A program made the position numbers and the translations under genes. From Spirochaetaceae bacterium (GTDB lineage: Bacteria; Spirochaetota; Spirochaetia; Treponematales; Treponemataceae): a DNA stretch of 55,315 nucleotides. The notes below the pieces were generated by a model that saw only the letters and a program-made list of their open reading frames with translations, was not told where the DNA came from and made no database searches. This document shows, piece after piece, positions 25,701-36,343 of the stretch; within the stretch, counting starts at the first letter, position 1, and each line of letters opens with the position of its first letter. Location: contig JAGBFB010000019.1 in the NCBI GenBank assembly GCA_017936665.1, forward strand, positions 1 to 55,315, read 5' to 3'.

Positions 25701-25704
25701 TAAT

Positions 25705-27528
25705 ATGTCTAATTTGAATAGTAAACAACCAAAAGGTAAATTTGGATATTATATTTTTTTCTTACTCATTACTTTGTCTATGATTTTCTTGTTTGTTCAA
25801 ACAGGAGATAATAAAGGTAATTCAATTTCTTATTCAGAATTTCTAACAAAAGTAGAAGAACAAAAAATTTCTGAAGTTTATATTTCAGATAATCAAGAGA
25901 TTTCTGGTTATTTTATAAGTTCAAATAATAAAGGAGTAAAGTTTAATACTGTTATTCCATATTTTGATTCATCTTTGATTGAATTTTTAGAATCTCATAA
26001 TGTTGTTGTTATAGGAGAAAAATCAACAGTTGGTCTGTTTTATTATATAGAAAAAATATTGCCATGGATAATGTTTGTTTTTCTTTTTACCCTTATCATT
26101 AGACAAAATGCGTCAAATAATAGTAAAGGATTTCAATTTGGAAAAAGTCCTGCACGATTATTTGAAGCAAAATCTAATTGTATAACTTTTAAGGATGTTG
26201 CAGGGCAAGTTGAAGCAAAAGAAGAATTAGCCGAAATCGTTGATTATTTGAAAAATCCAGATAAATATACTTCAATGGGGGCTAAAATTCCTAAAGGTGT
26301 GCTTTTGGTAGGTAATCCTGGAACAGGTAAAACTCTTTTAGCAAGAGCAGTTGCAGGTGAATCAGGAGTTGCTTTTTTGCATATTTCTGGAAGTGATTTT
26401 GTAGAAATGTTTGTAGGTGTTGGTGCAAGTAGAGTAAGAGATTTGTTTGAACAAGGTAGAAAAATGGCACCCTGTATAATTTTTATAGATGAAATTGATG
26501 CTGTAGGTAGAGCAAGAGGGGCTGGTCTTGGTGGTGGACATGATGAAAGAGAACAAACTCTTAATCAACTTTTGGTAGAAATGGATGGCTTTGAAAATAA
26601 AACTGGAATTATTGTTTTAGCAGCTACAAACCGACCTGATGTTTTAGATGCGGCGCTTTTACGCCCAGGTAGATTTGATAGACAAGTTACGGTAAATTTA
26701 CCAGATATTAAAGAACGGGAAGCAATTTTACGTGTTCATGCTGAAAAAATTAAAACTGACGAATCAGTTGATTTAGAGCGATTGTCAAGAGCAACACCAG
26801 GAATGAGTGGAGCAGATTTGGCTAATATTTTAAATGAAGCAGCTTTATTTGCTTCTAGAAAAAATTTAAAAGCGGTTTCTAATATTGAAATTGAAGAAGC
26901 CCGCGATAAAGTATTGATGGGAACTGCTAGAAACAGTGTTGTAATGCCTGAAAAAGAAAAACTTATGACAGCTTATCATGAAGCAGGACACGCTTTACAA
27001 TATTATTACTTAAAAAATTCAGATCCTTTACATAAAGTAACAGTAATTCCTAGAGGTAGAGCTTTAGGTGTTACAATAGGTTTGCCAGAAGAAGATACTT
27101 ATTGTCATACAAAGGATTGGTTACTTGATAGACTTGTAATTTTGTATGGTGGTTACACTGCCGAAAAACTTGTGTACGGAACAACCACAACTGGGACTTC
27201 AAATGATATTCAAAAAGCTACAGAACTTGCCAGAAAAATGGTTTGTGAGTGGGGAATGTCTGATGATGTTGGTGCAGTTTCCTTTGGTCAAGAAGATGAA
27301 CCAATTTTTATGGGAAGAGATATTGCTCGTCATAAATCTTTTTCTGAAGAAACTGCTGCAAAAATTGATAAGGCTATTAAGGAAATTCTTGAAAATGCCA
27401 AACAAGAAGCGTATAATAATTTAGTGAAGGGTAGAAAATTTTTAGATACTCTTGCAAAATCTCTTGTAGAAAATGAAACCTTAACTGATGAAGAAATTAG
27501 AGCATTACCTGGTTTTGAGGAACTATAA
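25705..27528 (+). CDS. ftsH: ATP-dependent zinc metalloprotease FtsH
   Basis: 607 residues: two membrane helices (about 14-32 and 108-130), AAA Walker A GNPGTGKT (203-210), Walker [12 protein letters not shown], the SRH region, pore motif [10 protein letters not shown], and the zinc site HEAGH (425-429). It is a membrane-anchored quality-control protease. Confidence 0.95.
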   Translation: MSNLNSKQPKGKFGYYIFFLLITLSMIFLFVQTGDNKGNSISYSEFLTKVEEQKISEVYISDNQEISGYFISSNNKGVKFNTVIPYFDSSLIEFLESHNVVVIGEKSTVGLFYYIEKILPWIMFVFLFTLIIRQNASNNSKGFQFGKSPARLFEAKSNCITFKDVAGQVEAKEELAEIVDYLKNPDKYTSMGAKIPKGVLLVGNPGTGKTLLARAVAGESGVAFLHISGSDFVEMFVGVGASRVRDLFEQGRKMAPCIIFIDEIDAVGRARGAGLGGGHDEREQTLNQLLVEMDGFENKTGIIVLAATNRPDVLDAALLRPGRFDRQVTVNLPDIKEREAILRVHAEKIKTDESVDLERLSRATPGMSGADLANILNEAALFASRKNLKAVSNIEIEEARDKVLMGTARNSVVMPEKEKLMTAYHEAGHALQYYYLKNSDPLHKVTVIPRGRALGVTIGLPEEDTYCHTKDWLLDRLVILYGGYTAEKLVYGTTTTGTSNDIQKATELARKMVCEWGMSDDVGAVSFGQEDEPIFMGRDIARHKSFSEETAAKIDKAIKEILENAKQEAYNNLVKGRKFLDTLAKSLVENETLTDEEIRALPGFEEL

Positions 27529-27533
27529 TTTTT

Positions 27534-29621
27534 ATGAATAATAAATTTTGTAAAAAAAAATTATCAATAGTTTTCTTTTTGTTTTTTCTCATAAATTTTC
27601 ACTTTTCTATTGATTTGTTTTCCTATGATTTATCAAGTTCAAAAAATGCAAATAGACAAACAGCTTTAAGATGTGCCGAAGTTGCAAAAAGTTTCTTGAT
27701 GGAAGAAAATTATTCTCAAGCAATAATTCAAGTTGAACTTGGATTAGCCTATGATGAAAATATTTCTGATTTGTGGTACATAAAATCTTTGTGTTCAAAA
27801 TGTAAAAAAGACCCTAAAAGTTTTGTATTGGATTTTGCTAAAAAAGCTTATGATTGCAATGATTGGACATATTTTTCAGAAAATCTAGGAATTATTCTTT
27901 ACGCTGAAAGTTTAATTTACACTGGTAATAATGAAAAAGCCTATGAATTGTTAGATGAAAAAAAAGATATTTACTCTAGCGATTCAGAATATTTAAGAGC
28001 TTTGTCATGTTACCGTTTGGGGGATGTTACCAAGGCAAGAAATATTATTACTAGTGGGGTAAATGTTTTTCCTGAGGATATAAGATTTCCAGAATTATTT
28101 TATAAAAATGAATTTTATTCAGTTTATTTTACTGGTGATGAAATTGATTCAGGAGCTTATGCTATTGCATCAAATTTTGCTACAAGGCTTTCTTCTTGGA
28201 AAAAAAAGTCTAATGAATTACTTTTTTATGCTCATTTATTTGAAAAAGACGAAGAATTATCAAATAGAATTTTGCTAGAATATTTTTCAGAATATAAATT
28301 GGTTCCAGAAGCCCTTCCTATTGCCATAGAAAAAAATATTTTGACTCAAGAAGATGCCCGTGTTGCCTTTGAAAAATTTTGTGAAGAAGGAATTGAATTA
28401 AATTTGTTTAAAAAAATTATTTCTTCTTTTACTGATGAAAAACAAAAAATTCTTCTTGTTTCATTTTTATCAAAATTTTCGGGAATCATAACTTACGATA
28501 ACAACGAAGATTTTATTGTTGATATGAACGTAACTTATTCTTCTGGACGACCAAGTTTGATTCAACAAGATTTTAATCAAGATGATGTGATTGATACAGA
28601 AATCCTTTGTGATTTTGGAACTCCATCAATTTTATACGATTTTAAAAATAATTTAGAAATTTCCTATGGCGAGTATCCTTATATTGATTCTGTAAAAATT
28701 TTTGATAACACAAATTATTTTCTTATACAAAATTCATATCAATGGTCAAATGTAAAATTTATTGAAGAAAATCTTTGTATGGATTATAAATTTTACATTC
28801 CAATGCCAATTTTTCAAGAGGAAATTAAAACAAGCGAATTGTTTTCTAAATCCTATAGAATTTCATCAGAAATAATAAAAGAAAATGATGTGTATCAAAA
28901 AAGATTTGTTTTATCAAATGGATTGCCAATTCAATCTACCTATGCTAAAAACGGAATTCCCTATGGTTCTGCAATTTTTGAAGGTGGAAACATTTTATAC
29001 AGATACGTAGATAAAAATTTTGATGGAATATATGAAATTACCGAGTTTTACAATTTTGATACTTTTAACTATGTAAATTACATTGATAAAATCGAAATGA
29101 ATAATTTGTATACTGAATTATTTGGAACAATTGATGCTCTTGAAGGATTATATATTTCTAAAATTGTTGTTGATGATAATTCTGATGGTATTCCTGAATG
29201 TTCTGAAGTATTTCTTCCTACAGGCAAAAAAACTACTTGGTTTGATAAAAATGGAGAAATTTCTGTTGTTTACGAAAAATCAACAGAAAATGATTCTATC
29301 ATTGAGAAATCATTTTTTATAAATCCAATAAATAAAAAACAAATTTCAGTTGAGTTTGAAAACGGTATTCCAAAAAAATTGCAAGATTCAAATTTTTCTT
29401 CAGAAATTTTACAAAATGATGTAACTCCTGTTTATTGGATTGGTTCTATTCCTGATGATAAATTATCAATTTTAGTTTATGAGTCATTAGATAATATTAT
29501 GGAACAAGGAAAAGTGAAGTTGCTTAAATTTTCTGAATTTCCAAACTTAAGAATTATGATAATTAAAATTGGTGATAATCTTTTTGCCGAGAGTTTTGAA
29601 TATGAAGAAGAATATTTTTAA
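27534..29621 (+). CDS. large exported protein, TPR-like N-terminus, unknown function
   Basis: 695 residues. An N-terminal signal (LSIVFFLFFLINFHFSIDLFS) is followed by helical repeats spaced like tetratricopeptide repeats up to about residue 280 (ALRCAEVAKSFLMEENYSQAIIQVELGLAYDENISDLW is the first pair). The C-terminal 400 residues are beta-rich with calcium-loop-like segments (DFNQDDVIDTE, DKNFDGIYE, DDNSDGIPE) spaced as repeats. No enzyme motif. It starts 5 nt after ftsH and overlaps the HtrA-like gene, so a link to envelope proteolysis is plausible. Probably periplasmic or outer-membrane associated; family not recognised. Confidence 0.65.
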   Translation: MNNKFCKKKLSIVFFLFFLINFHFSIDLFSYDLSSSKNANRQTALRCAEVAKSFLMEENYSQAIIQVELGLAYDENISDLWYIKSLCSKCKKDPKSFVLDFAKKAYDCNDWTYFSENLGIILYAESLIYTGNNEKAYELLDEKKDIYSSDSEYLRALSCYRLGDVTKARNIITSGVNVFPEDIRFPELFYKNEFYSVYFTGDEIDSGAYAIASNFATRLSSWKKKSNELLFYAHLFEKDEELSNRILLEYFSEYKLVPEALPIAIEKNILTQEDARVAFEKFCEEGIELNLFKKIISSFTDEKQKILLVSFLSKFSGIITYDNNEDFIVDMNVTYSSGRPSLIQQDFNQDDVIDTEILCDFGTPSILYDFKNNLEISYGEYPYIDSVKIFDNTNYFLIQNSYQWSNVKFIEENLCMDYKFYIPMPIFQEEIKTSELFSKSYRISSEIIKENDVYQKRFVLSNGLPIQSTYAKNGIPYGSAIFEGGNILYRYVDKNFDGIYEITEFYNFDTFNYVNYIDKIEMNNLYTELFGTIDALEGLYISKIVVDDNSDGIPECSEVFLPTGKKTTWFDKNGEISVVYEKSTENDSIIEKSFFINPINKKQISVEFENGIPKKLQDSNFSSEILQNDVTPVYWIGSIPDDKLSILVYESLDNIMEQGKVKLLKFSEFPNLRIMIIKIGDNLFAESFEYEEEYF

Positions 29622-31272
29622 TCTATTTTATTTTGCTGTTCTAGTTCTAATGATTTTTTCATGTAGTACTACAAAGTCTGTTGATACTTTAGAACAAAAG
29701 GGCGAATATTCTTCAGAAGAATTTATTGAAAATAAAATAGAACAAATAGAAAAAATATCTACTACAGATTCTGTTAAAGCATTTTGGTATTCTTATCTTT
29801 TGTATAATGAATATAAAGATTTTGAAAAAGTAACGAAAAATTTTGAATCTAATTTTGATAATGCAATTAATCAAATTTCAAAACTATATGAAAGTCAAAA
29901 TTGGATGGATTTTTGTAGAGATTATGAATCAATAAATAAGATTTTATCTAAATGCGATTTATCAAAAATAAATATTAATTTTGATAAAAATCTTTTTCAA
30001 GAAAAATATTTTTTTGCAAAAAATAATATTGCTTCTTTATATTCTGAAAATATTTTACCAGCAAAAAATTCTTTATCTGAAAAAATTTCTACAGTAATTG
30101 ATGGTACCGTAACAATATGGATAGATTTGGGTGTAAAAATTGAATCAGGTAGAGCGTTTTCTAACAAGGCGATTGGTTCTGGCTTTTTTATTGATTCAAG
30201 AGGATATTTAATAACAAATTACCATGTAATTTCTAGTCAAGTTGATCCTGAATATGAAGGAATCAGTCGACTTTTTATTAAATTAGGTGATGATAAAGAA
30301 ACTAGGATTCCTGCAAAAGTAATAGGATATGATAAATCTTTGGATTTGGCTTTGTTAAAAACTGAAATTCCACCAAAATATGTATTTTCATTAGGTTCTT
30401 CATCTTCTTTGGATATTGGAGATAAAATTTATGCAATTGGTTCTCCAGTAGGGCTTGAAAGAACTTTAACTTCTGGAATTGTTTCAGCTGAAGGAAGACA
30501 ACTTTTTTCATTAGGTACGGTAATGCAAATTGATGCTGCTGTAAATAACGGAAATTCTGGTGGTCCAATAATCGATGAGTTTGGAAATGTTCAAGCCATC
30601 GTTTTTGCTGGAATGTTAGAATATCAAGGTTTGAATTTTGCAATTCCTGTTGAATATTTAAAAATTTTGATTCCACGGCTTTATTATGGTGGTGAAATTA
30701 CACATCCATTTGTAGGTGCTTATGGAAAATCATTTAAAGATAAAGGTGTTGAAGTTTTGTGGGTTCAAAATTCAAGTCCTGCAAAATATGCAGGATTAAA
30801 AGAAGGCTGTATTATCACTAAAATTAATGGAACTAAAATTAATTCTATTAATGATTTACACTTTACTCAAATGTCACTTTTATCTAAATCAATTATCGAA
30901 TATACAATCATTGATGAGTCTGGAACTGAGAAAGAGATTCTTGTTTTGTCAGATGTCCGAAAAGAATACCCAGGCTATGACTTTTACAAAAAAAGTTCTG
31001 TTGCAAATTCAATATATCCTTTATTCGGAATGAAATTAAAAAATGTATCTTCTTTTTTTGGAAATAAATACATAGTTGATTCTGTTGTAAAGGGAAGTAT
31101 TGCTGACGAATCAGGTTTTAGTGAATTAGATCCTGTAAAAATTTATCGAACTTATCTTTCTCCTGATGAAGATATTTTGTTTGCAGAAATTTATTCAAAA
31201 AAGAAATCAAATGGTTATCTTGATGTTTCTTTAGTTTTGGCCACCCCTCTGGACAGTGAAAACTTTTTTTAA
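29602..31272 (+). CDS. HtrA/DegP-like serine protease, lipoprotein, PDZ domain
   Basis: 556 residues from the ATG at 29602, which lies inside the end of the previous gene and follows GAGAG. Lipobox LMIFSCS. After a helical spacer of about 150 residues comes a trypsin-like domain with the full triad: His in ITNYHVISS, Asp in SLDLALLK, Ser in NNGNSGGPI. A PDZ-like domain follows (NSSPAKYAGLKEGCIITKIN), then a second, weaker one. HtrA-type proteases degrade or refold misfolded envelope proteins; the membrane anchor here is lipid rather than a helix. Probably coupled with the upstream exported protein. Confidence 0.85.
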   Translation: MKKNIFNLFYFAVLVLMIFSCSTTKSVDTLEQKGEYSSEEFIENKIEQIEKISTTDSVKAFWYSYLLYNEYKDFEKVTKNFESNFDNAINQISKLYESQNWMDFCRDYESINKILSKCDLSKININFDKNLFQEKYFFAKNNIASLYSENILPAKNSLSEKISTVIDGTVTIWIDLGVKIESGRAFSNKAIGSGFFIDSRGYLITNYHVISSQVDPEYEGISRLFIKLGDDKETRIPAKVIGYDKSLDLALLKTEIPPKYVFSLGSSSSLDIGDKIYAIGSPVGLERTLTSGIVSAEGRQLFSLGTVMQIDAAVNNGNSGGPIIDEFGNVQAIVFAGMLEYQGLNFAIPVEYLKILIPRLYYGGEITHPFVGAYGKSFKDKGVEVLWVQNSSPAKYAGLKEGCIITKINGTKINSINDLHFTQMSLLSKSIIEYTIIDESGTEKEILVLSDVRKEYPGYDFYKKSSVANSIYPLFGMKLKNVSSFFGNKYIVDSVVKGSIADESGFSELDPVKIYRTYLSPDEDILFAEIYSKKKSNGYLDVSLVLATPLDSENFF

Positions 31273-31284
31273 TAGAATATAGAA

Positions 31285-33090
31285 ATGGCAGAATTAAATC
31301 AAATTAGAAATTTTTGTATAGTAGCACATATTGATCACGGAAAATCTACTCTTTCAGATAGATTAATTCAAAAAGCTAAAATTATTGATGATAGACAATT
31401 TCAAAATCAAATTTTAGATTCCATGGAAATTGAGAGAGAACGTGGAATTACAATAAAAAGTCAAGCGGTAACAATTCCTTATAAAGCTCAAGATGGTAAG
31501 GTTTACGAATTAAATTTTGTTGATACACCTGGACACGTGGATTTTTCCTATGAAGTTTCACGAGCAATAGCTTCTTGCGAAGGTGCTTTATTATTGATTG
31601 ATGCGGCACAAGGTGTTGAATCTCAAACTTTGTCAAATATGTATTTGGCACTTGAACAAGATTTGGAAATTATACCTGTTGTAAATAAAATTGATTTACC
31701 AGCAGCGGATATTCCAGCTGTAAAATATCAAATTGAACATGATTTAGGTTTAGATTCTGAAAGTGCAATTTTAGTTTCTGCAAAACAAGGAACAGGAATT
31801 GATGAACTTTTTGAAGCTATTGTAAATAGAATTCCTGCTCCAAAACCTTCTTCGTCTGATAAAACTCGTGCTTTGATTTTTGATTGTCATTACGACCCAT
31901 ATCGTGGTGTAATTGTTCATGTTAGGCTTTTTGGTGGAAAAATAAAACCAGGTCAAACTGTTCGCTTTATGAGTTCTAATACAGATTATAAAGTTGATAG
32001 CGTTGGTATTTTTAAAATAAAATTAGAAGATAAAGCTGAACTTTCTTGTGGTGATGTTGGATATATTATTGCAGGTATTAAAACTGTTTCTGATGTAAAA
32101 GTAGGGGATACTGTTACTTTAGTAGATAATCCTGCTGATGAACCTTTGCCAGGATTCAAAGATGTTAAACCTGTTGTTTTTTCTTCAATTTATCCTATTG
32201 ATTCAAATGATTATGAAGAATTAAAAGATAGTATGGAAAAATTATCTTTAAATGATGCTAGTATCACTTATGAAAAAGACTCTTCAATTGCTTTAGGTCA
32301 CGGATTTAGATGTGGATTTTTAGGTTTGTTACATCTGGAAGTTATTCAAGAAAGACTTGAACGAGATTTTAATCAATCTGTAATATTTACAGCACCTTCT
32401 GTTAGATATAGTATTACACTTACAAATGGCGAAGAAAAATTTATTGATAATCCTGCTGATTATCCAGAAGTTGCAAAAATAGCTTCCGCAAGAGAACCTT
32501 ACATAAAGGCTTCTATTATTACTCCTGCAACGTATTTAGGAAGTATAATGTCTTTATGTACAGAAAAACGTGGTGTTCAAACAAATATGCAATATCTTGA
32601 CCAGAAGCGGGTTGAAATAATTTATGAAATGCCACTTTCTGAAGTTCTATTTGATTTTTACGATAGACTTAAAAGTTACAGTCGAGGTTATGCTTCTTTT
32701 GATTACGAGGTTATCGGTTATCGTGAAACGGACTTGGTTAAAATTGATATTTTGATTAACGGTAAAATGGTGGATGCATTATCTCAATTGTGTTTTAAAG
32801 GAAGTGCTTATGATAAAGCACGTAATGTTTGTGCTCAGTTAAAAGATGAAATTTCAAGACAACAATTTAAGATTGCAATTCAAGGTGCTATTGGAAGTCA
32901 AATTATTGCTAGAGAAACTGTTAGTGCCGTAAGAAAAGATGTTCTTGCAAAGTGTTACGGTGGAGATATTACTCGTAAACGAAAACTTCTTGAAAAACAA
33001 AAAGAAGGTAAAAAGCGAATGAAAATGGTTGGAGATGTTGAACTTCCACAATCAGCTTTCTTGGCAGTATTAAAAACTAAAGAAGAATAA
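31285..33090 (+). CDS. lepA: elongation factor 4
   Basis: 601 residues: G1 AHIDHGKST, G2 RERGITIKSQ, G3 DTPGHVDF, G4 NKIDLP, and the LepA-specific C-terminal domain with CYGGDITRKRKLLEKQKEGK. A GTPase that acts on stalled or back-slipped ribosomes. No clear ribosome site before the ATG. It ends 3 nt from the convergent DUF115 gene. Confidence 0.95.
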   Translation: MAELNQIRNFCIVAHIDHGKSTLSDRLIQKAKIIDDRQFQNQILDSMEIERERGITIKSQAVTIPYKAQDGKVYELNFVDTPGHVDFSYEVSRAIASCEGALLLIDAAQGVESQTLSNMYLALEQDLEIIPVVNKIDLPAADIPAVKYQIEHDLGLDSESAILVSAKQGTGIDELFEAIVNRIPAPKPSSSDKTRALIFDCHYDPYRGVIVHVRLFGGKIKPGQTVRFMSSNTDYKVDSVGIFKIKLEDKAELSCGDVGYIIAGIKTVSDVKVGDTVTLVDNPADEPLPGFKDVKPVVFSSIYPIDSNDYEELKDSMEKLSLNDASITYEKDSSIALGHGFRCGFLGLLHLEVIQERLERDFNQSVIFTAPSVRYSITLTNGEEKFIDNPADYPEVAKIASAREPYIKASIITPATYLGSIMSLCTEKRGVQTNMQYLDQKRVEIIYEMPLSEVLFDFYDRLKSYSRGYASFDYEVIGYRETDLVKIDILINGKMVDALSQLCFKGSAYDKARNVCAQLKDEISRQQFKIAIQGAIGSQIIARETVSAVRKDVLAKCYGGDITRKRKLLEKQKEGKKRMKMVGDVELPQSAFLAVLKTKEE

Positions 33091-33102
33091 AAATTATTCT
33101 TC
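33082..33102. terminator. perfect hairpin spanning both convergent stop codons
   Basis: GAAGAATAA (33082-33090), AAA loop, TTATTCTTC (33094-33102). The TAA stops of lepA and of the opposing gene are part of the two arms. There is no T run on either side, so it may stabilise 3' ends or act only weakly as a terminator. Confidence 0.5.
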
Positions 33103-34773
33103 AAATTGATTTAAGCTTCTGTTTAATATTTTTAGGAAAAAATCAATTTCATTTCTCACTCGTTTTAAAAATGAAATATTTTCGTTTGCTCCAATATTAC
33201 CATCTGGAAAATGAATGAAAAGATAATCATGTTGATTGATTTTTTTTACAAGATTTTCTGTTGAAGTATTACCGTATGTTAATTTATTTTTAATATCATT
33301 TAATGAATCAATTTCATTTATTATAAATTTTTTTATTTGTATTAAATTTTTATCATCAACTTGTTTTGTATAATTTTCTATATTTATTTTTGAAGTTAAA
33401 TTATAAAATTTACTTATTGCAAAAATTTCTTTTGGGAAAATATTTTTTATTTTATTACAATTAAAGTTTTTTTCGTTAAATAAACTTATATCTGATAAGT
33501 TAAATAAATTATCTATTGTAGAAAAAATTTCTTTAAATTGAGTTGCATAATTTATTAATGCTTTATCCGTAAAAATTTGATTTTCATTAATTTTAAAAGT
33601 ACTAGAACCAACTTTAAATGCTGAATTTACATTTATTAATGAGTTTATTCTGTTTGAAGTATTTTGTTTAAAAATTCTTGCTGGTGCATTTTTGCAATGA
33701 GTGTTTTCAACTGTAAATGAAAAATCTAAACCTGTAAAAAAGATAGGAGAGTTTTCTTTTCTTAATTTTATTGCTAAATCTATGGCGTATAAACCCACTG
33801 AACCTAACGGCAAAAAATTTTTTATTGGTAAATTTAATTGATTAATTGAATCTAAGAAGTTTGAATTTGTAAAATTTGTAAAAATATAACTGACATTTTT
33901 ATGATTTTTATTTATGTTGGGTCTTGAAGTTAAATCAGAAATTAATAAATATTCTTTATTTTTTATTCCTATAAAGGCTTTTTCATTTGCAATTTGACTT
34001 TCTACAGCAATTACAATTTGAGGATTTATTCCATACTTTAATAAAGATTTTACAGCCGAATCTACACAAATAATAAAAAAATTATTTATATCAATATTTA
34101 ATAAATTAAATTGATTTAGTGTTGTATCAAGAGATGTTCCTGCTCCAAAAACTAAAATTGGTTTTTGAATGTAATTGTATATTATTTCTTTTGAGTTTGC
34201 TATTTTAGGTAAATTTAATAAAATATTCTTTGAATATAACTTTCCAAGTTTTACAAGAGTAATTCTGTTTTTCCAAAATTGAGAAATATAGTTTGAAAAT
34301 AAAAATTCTGCATCTTGATAAAATTTTTCATATTCAATTGGAATTGCACATAAATTTATTTTTACAACTCTTTTACAGCATGAAATTATTTTAGTAAAAT
34401 TTTTATTAGTTAATAACTCTATAACTTCTTTTTCAGATTGAATATTAAAATAAAATAAATTTTGTAAATTTGTATTTTTATAAAAAAAAGATTTATCTAC
34501 CGTCTTTGAAAATTCAAATAGATTTTTATCCTTTTCTATTGCGATAATGACAGAATTTTTAGGTAATTTTTTTATAAGTATTTCTATTCCATATCCTAAC
34601 ACAGGAGAATTTACTAATATTAATGTTCCTTCTGTAATTTGTAAATTTTCTAATGATTTTTCTACTGTAATTTGTGGATTATATTTAGAATATAGTAATT
34701 TGTTTTTGTATGATACAGAAAAACCTTGCTTAGCTTCAACTAAACAAGGTTTTTCATTTTCTGTAGTATTCAA
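33094..34773 (-). CDS. Maf/DUF115 family protein (MptE-like fold)
   Basis: 559 residues, cytosolic, very rich in Asn, Lys and Ile. The DUF115 core is recognisable: PILVFGAGTSLDTTL, FFIICVDSAVKSLLKYGINPQIVIAVES and IFFTGLDFSFTVENTHCKNA. In Campylobacter, Helicobacter and Clostridium, related motility-accessory factors transfer nonulosonic acid sugars to flagellins. Spirochaete flagellins are also glycosylated, so that role is a reasonable inference. It starts two bases after the PpiD-like gene, with a strong hairpin in its first codons. More AT-rich than its neighbours by eye. Confidence 0.72.
   Translation of the reverse strand: MNTTENEKPCLVEAKQGFSVSYKNKLLYSKYNPQITVEKSLENLQITEGTLILVNSPVLGYGIEILIKKLPKNSVIIAIEKDKNLFEFSKTVDKSFFYKNTNLQNLFYFNIQSEKEVIELLTNKNFTKIISCCKRVVKINLCAIPIEYEKFYQDAEFLFSNYISQFWKNRITLVKLGKLYSKNILLNLPKIANSKEIIYNYIQKPILVFGAGTSLDTTLNQFNLLNIDINNFFIICVDSAVKSLLKYGINPQIVIAVESQIANEKAFIGIKNKEYLLISDLTSRPNINKNHKNVSYIFTNFTNSNFLDSINQLNLPIKNFLPLGSVGLYAIDLAIKLRKENSPIFFTGLDFSFTVENTHCKNAPARIFKQNTSNRINSLINVNSAFKVGSSTFKINENQIFTDKALINYATQFKEIFSTIDNLFNLSDISLFNEKNFNCNKIKNIFPKEIFAISKFYNLTSKINIENYTKQVDDKNLIQIKKFIINEIDSLNDIKNKLTYGNTSTENLVKKINQHDYLFIHFPDGNIGANENISFLKRVRNEIDFFLKILNRSLNQFEE
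34718..34755 (-). terminator. attenuator-like hairpin at the start of the DUF115 gene
   Basis: Arms 34718-34733 and 34740-34755 pair over 16 bases (one G-T wobble on the minus strand) around a six-base loop, ending GGTTTTTC. It lies in codons 7-19 of the DUF115 gene and 20 nt downstream of the PpiD-like stop, so it can reduce expression of the second gene relative to the first. Confidence 0.55.
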
Positions 34774-34775
34774 TT

Positions 34776-36290
34776 TTAGTTATTGCTTACAAAATATTTT
34801 GAATATGTTTTTTCAAAATCGTTTTTAAGTTTTTTGCTATCGTAAATATTTTCCATGATTGTTGATTGATCAACCATTGAAGCATTTTCGATATATGCAA
34901 GTTTTTCAATTTGTTCTGCATTTGATTTTGAATTAACAACTTTTACAACTGCAATATATTTGTTTAGTACAATTGGTTTAGAAATTTCATTTGTTGCAAG
35001 AGAGAATAATGTTTTTAAGAAATTTTCATTTTGATAAGCCGATGCAATTTGACTTACTGAAGTATCTGCATTTCTAATCAAAGATGAGTTCATATAATTA
35101 AGAACATAATCTGAAACAGATTCTTTTGTTAAATCAAATTTTTTACAAGCATTATCAAAACTTGTTGCATTAGACTCTGCAATAAATTTTTCTGCTTCTG
35201 CTTTATAGTAATCTTCGATTCTTCCCATTTCATTTGATTTCATGTAATCAAGAACGTCGTTTATTGTTGTAGAATCTTTTGTGTTAGTTGGTTCTGTTGC
35301 AGCAACACATTGGTAGATTGTATATCCTGTTCCGGTTTTGATTACTTCGCTAATAGAATCAATTTCTAAATTTTTTAATTTAGAGAAATCATCAGAAGAT
35401 GCTAAAGTAGATTTAATTTGATATTCATATTTGTTTTTTAATTCACCTTCTGTTGTTGTGTAATAATTTTTTGAATATTCTTTTAATGCATCTTCAAAAG
35501 TAATTTCTTGGTTGTTTATCTGAGAAAGAATTTTCTTTGCAACTGATTCAGATTCTACTGAAATTGCGTTGAAGTAATATTTATTGAATAAATCTAAATT
35601 TTCATTAGCAAATTCAACTGCTTTTACTGAAGGATATGCATTTGTATCAAAGAATACAATTTCAAAAGTTTTTGATGTGTTATTCATTTTGTTGATAAAT
35701 GCTAACTCTGCTTCTGATGTTTTTAATCCAAATGCAATGTCTGCTAAAGATTGATTTTGATTCATAATTTCATCTGAAAAATAATCAAGAATATATCTTG
35801 TGTATAATAAATCATCTGAAATTTGTTTTCTTAGATTATTTTTTTCATTGTCTGGTGTGTTTCTGTAAAGTTTGTCAGAGTACTTTCCGTTTTCTGAGAA
35901 ATAAGGAATCATTGCTCTATCAACTTTAATATCAGAAAGTGTGTAACCTGTTGAATTAACATAATCAATAAATGCTAATCTGTTTATGCTATCCATAAAC
36001 GAACGATATAAATAATATTGATATACATTTTCATTTATATCTTGATTGCCTAATTTTTCTTGCTCAATATAATCTTCTAATCTGTTGGCAAAATATGAAC
36101 CAGATTCATATTTAACTTGTTCTCCATCCCAAGATCCAAAAACAGGAACTCCAGAGTTTCCTGCTTGTGCCATTCCTGGAATAAAAATAAAAGAAACAGC
36201 TGCTAAAACTAAAATTGCTATTGAACCAATGCTTAAAAGGACTTTTTTTACAGATTTATTTTCCTTTTTCACTTCATCTTTTGTGCTCAT
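34776..36290 (-). CDS. SurA/PpiD-like periplasmic folding factor
   Basis: 504 residues. Lysine-rich start, membrane anchor at about 18-38 (VLLSIGSIAILVLAAVSFIF), then a SurA/PpiD-type helical N-domain (FANRLEDYIEQEKL, VNVYQYYLYRSFMDSINRLAFIDYV). A degenerate parvulin-like segment (AKKILSQINNQEITFEDALKEYSKN, GYTIYQCVAATEPT) follows. The parvulin active-site residues are not obvious, so it may be a chaperone without isomerase activity. The ATG follows GAGGTT. First gene of a two-gene operon with the DUF115 protein. Confidence 0.72.
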   Translation of the reverse strand: MSTKDEVKKENKSVKKVLLSIGSIAILVLAAVSFIFIPGMAQAGNSGVPVFGSWDGEQVKYESGSYFANRLEDYIEQEKLGNQDINENVYQYYLYRSFMDSINRLAFIDYVNSTGYTLSDIKVDRAMIPYFSENGKYSDKLYRNTPDNEKNNLRKQISDDLLYTRYILDYFSDEIMNQNQSLADIAFGLKTSEAELAFINKMNNTSKTFEIVFFDTNAYPSVKAVEFANENLDLFNKYYFNAISVESESVAKKILSQINNQEITFEDALKEYSKNYYTTTEGELKNKYEYQIKSTLASSDDFSKLKNLEIDSISEVIKTGTGYTIYQCVAATEPTNTKDSTTINDVLDYMKSNEMGRIEDYYKAEAEKFIAESNATSFDNACKKFDLTKESVSDYVLNYMNSSLIRNADTSVSQIASAYQNENFLKTLFSLATNEISKPIVLNKYIAVVKVVNSKSNAEQIEKLAYIENASMVDQSTIMENIYDSKKLKNDFEKTYSKYFVSNN

Positions 36291-36343
36291 TTATAACCTC
36301 TTTTGTCGTATAAAATTACAATGTATGTATATTTTAGTGTTTA

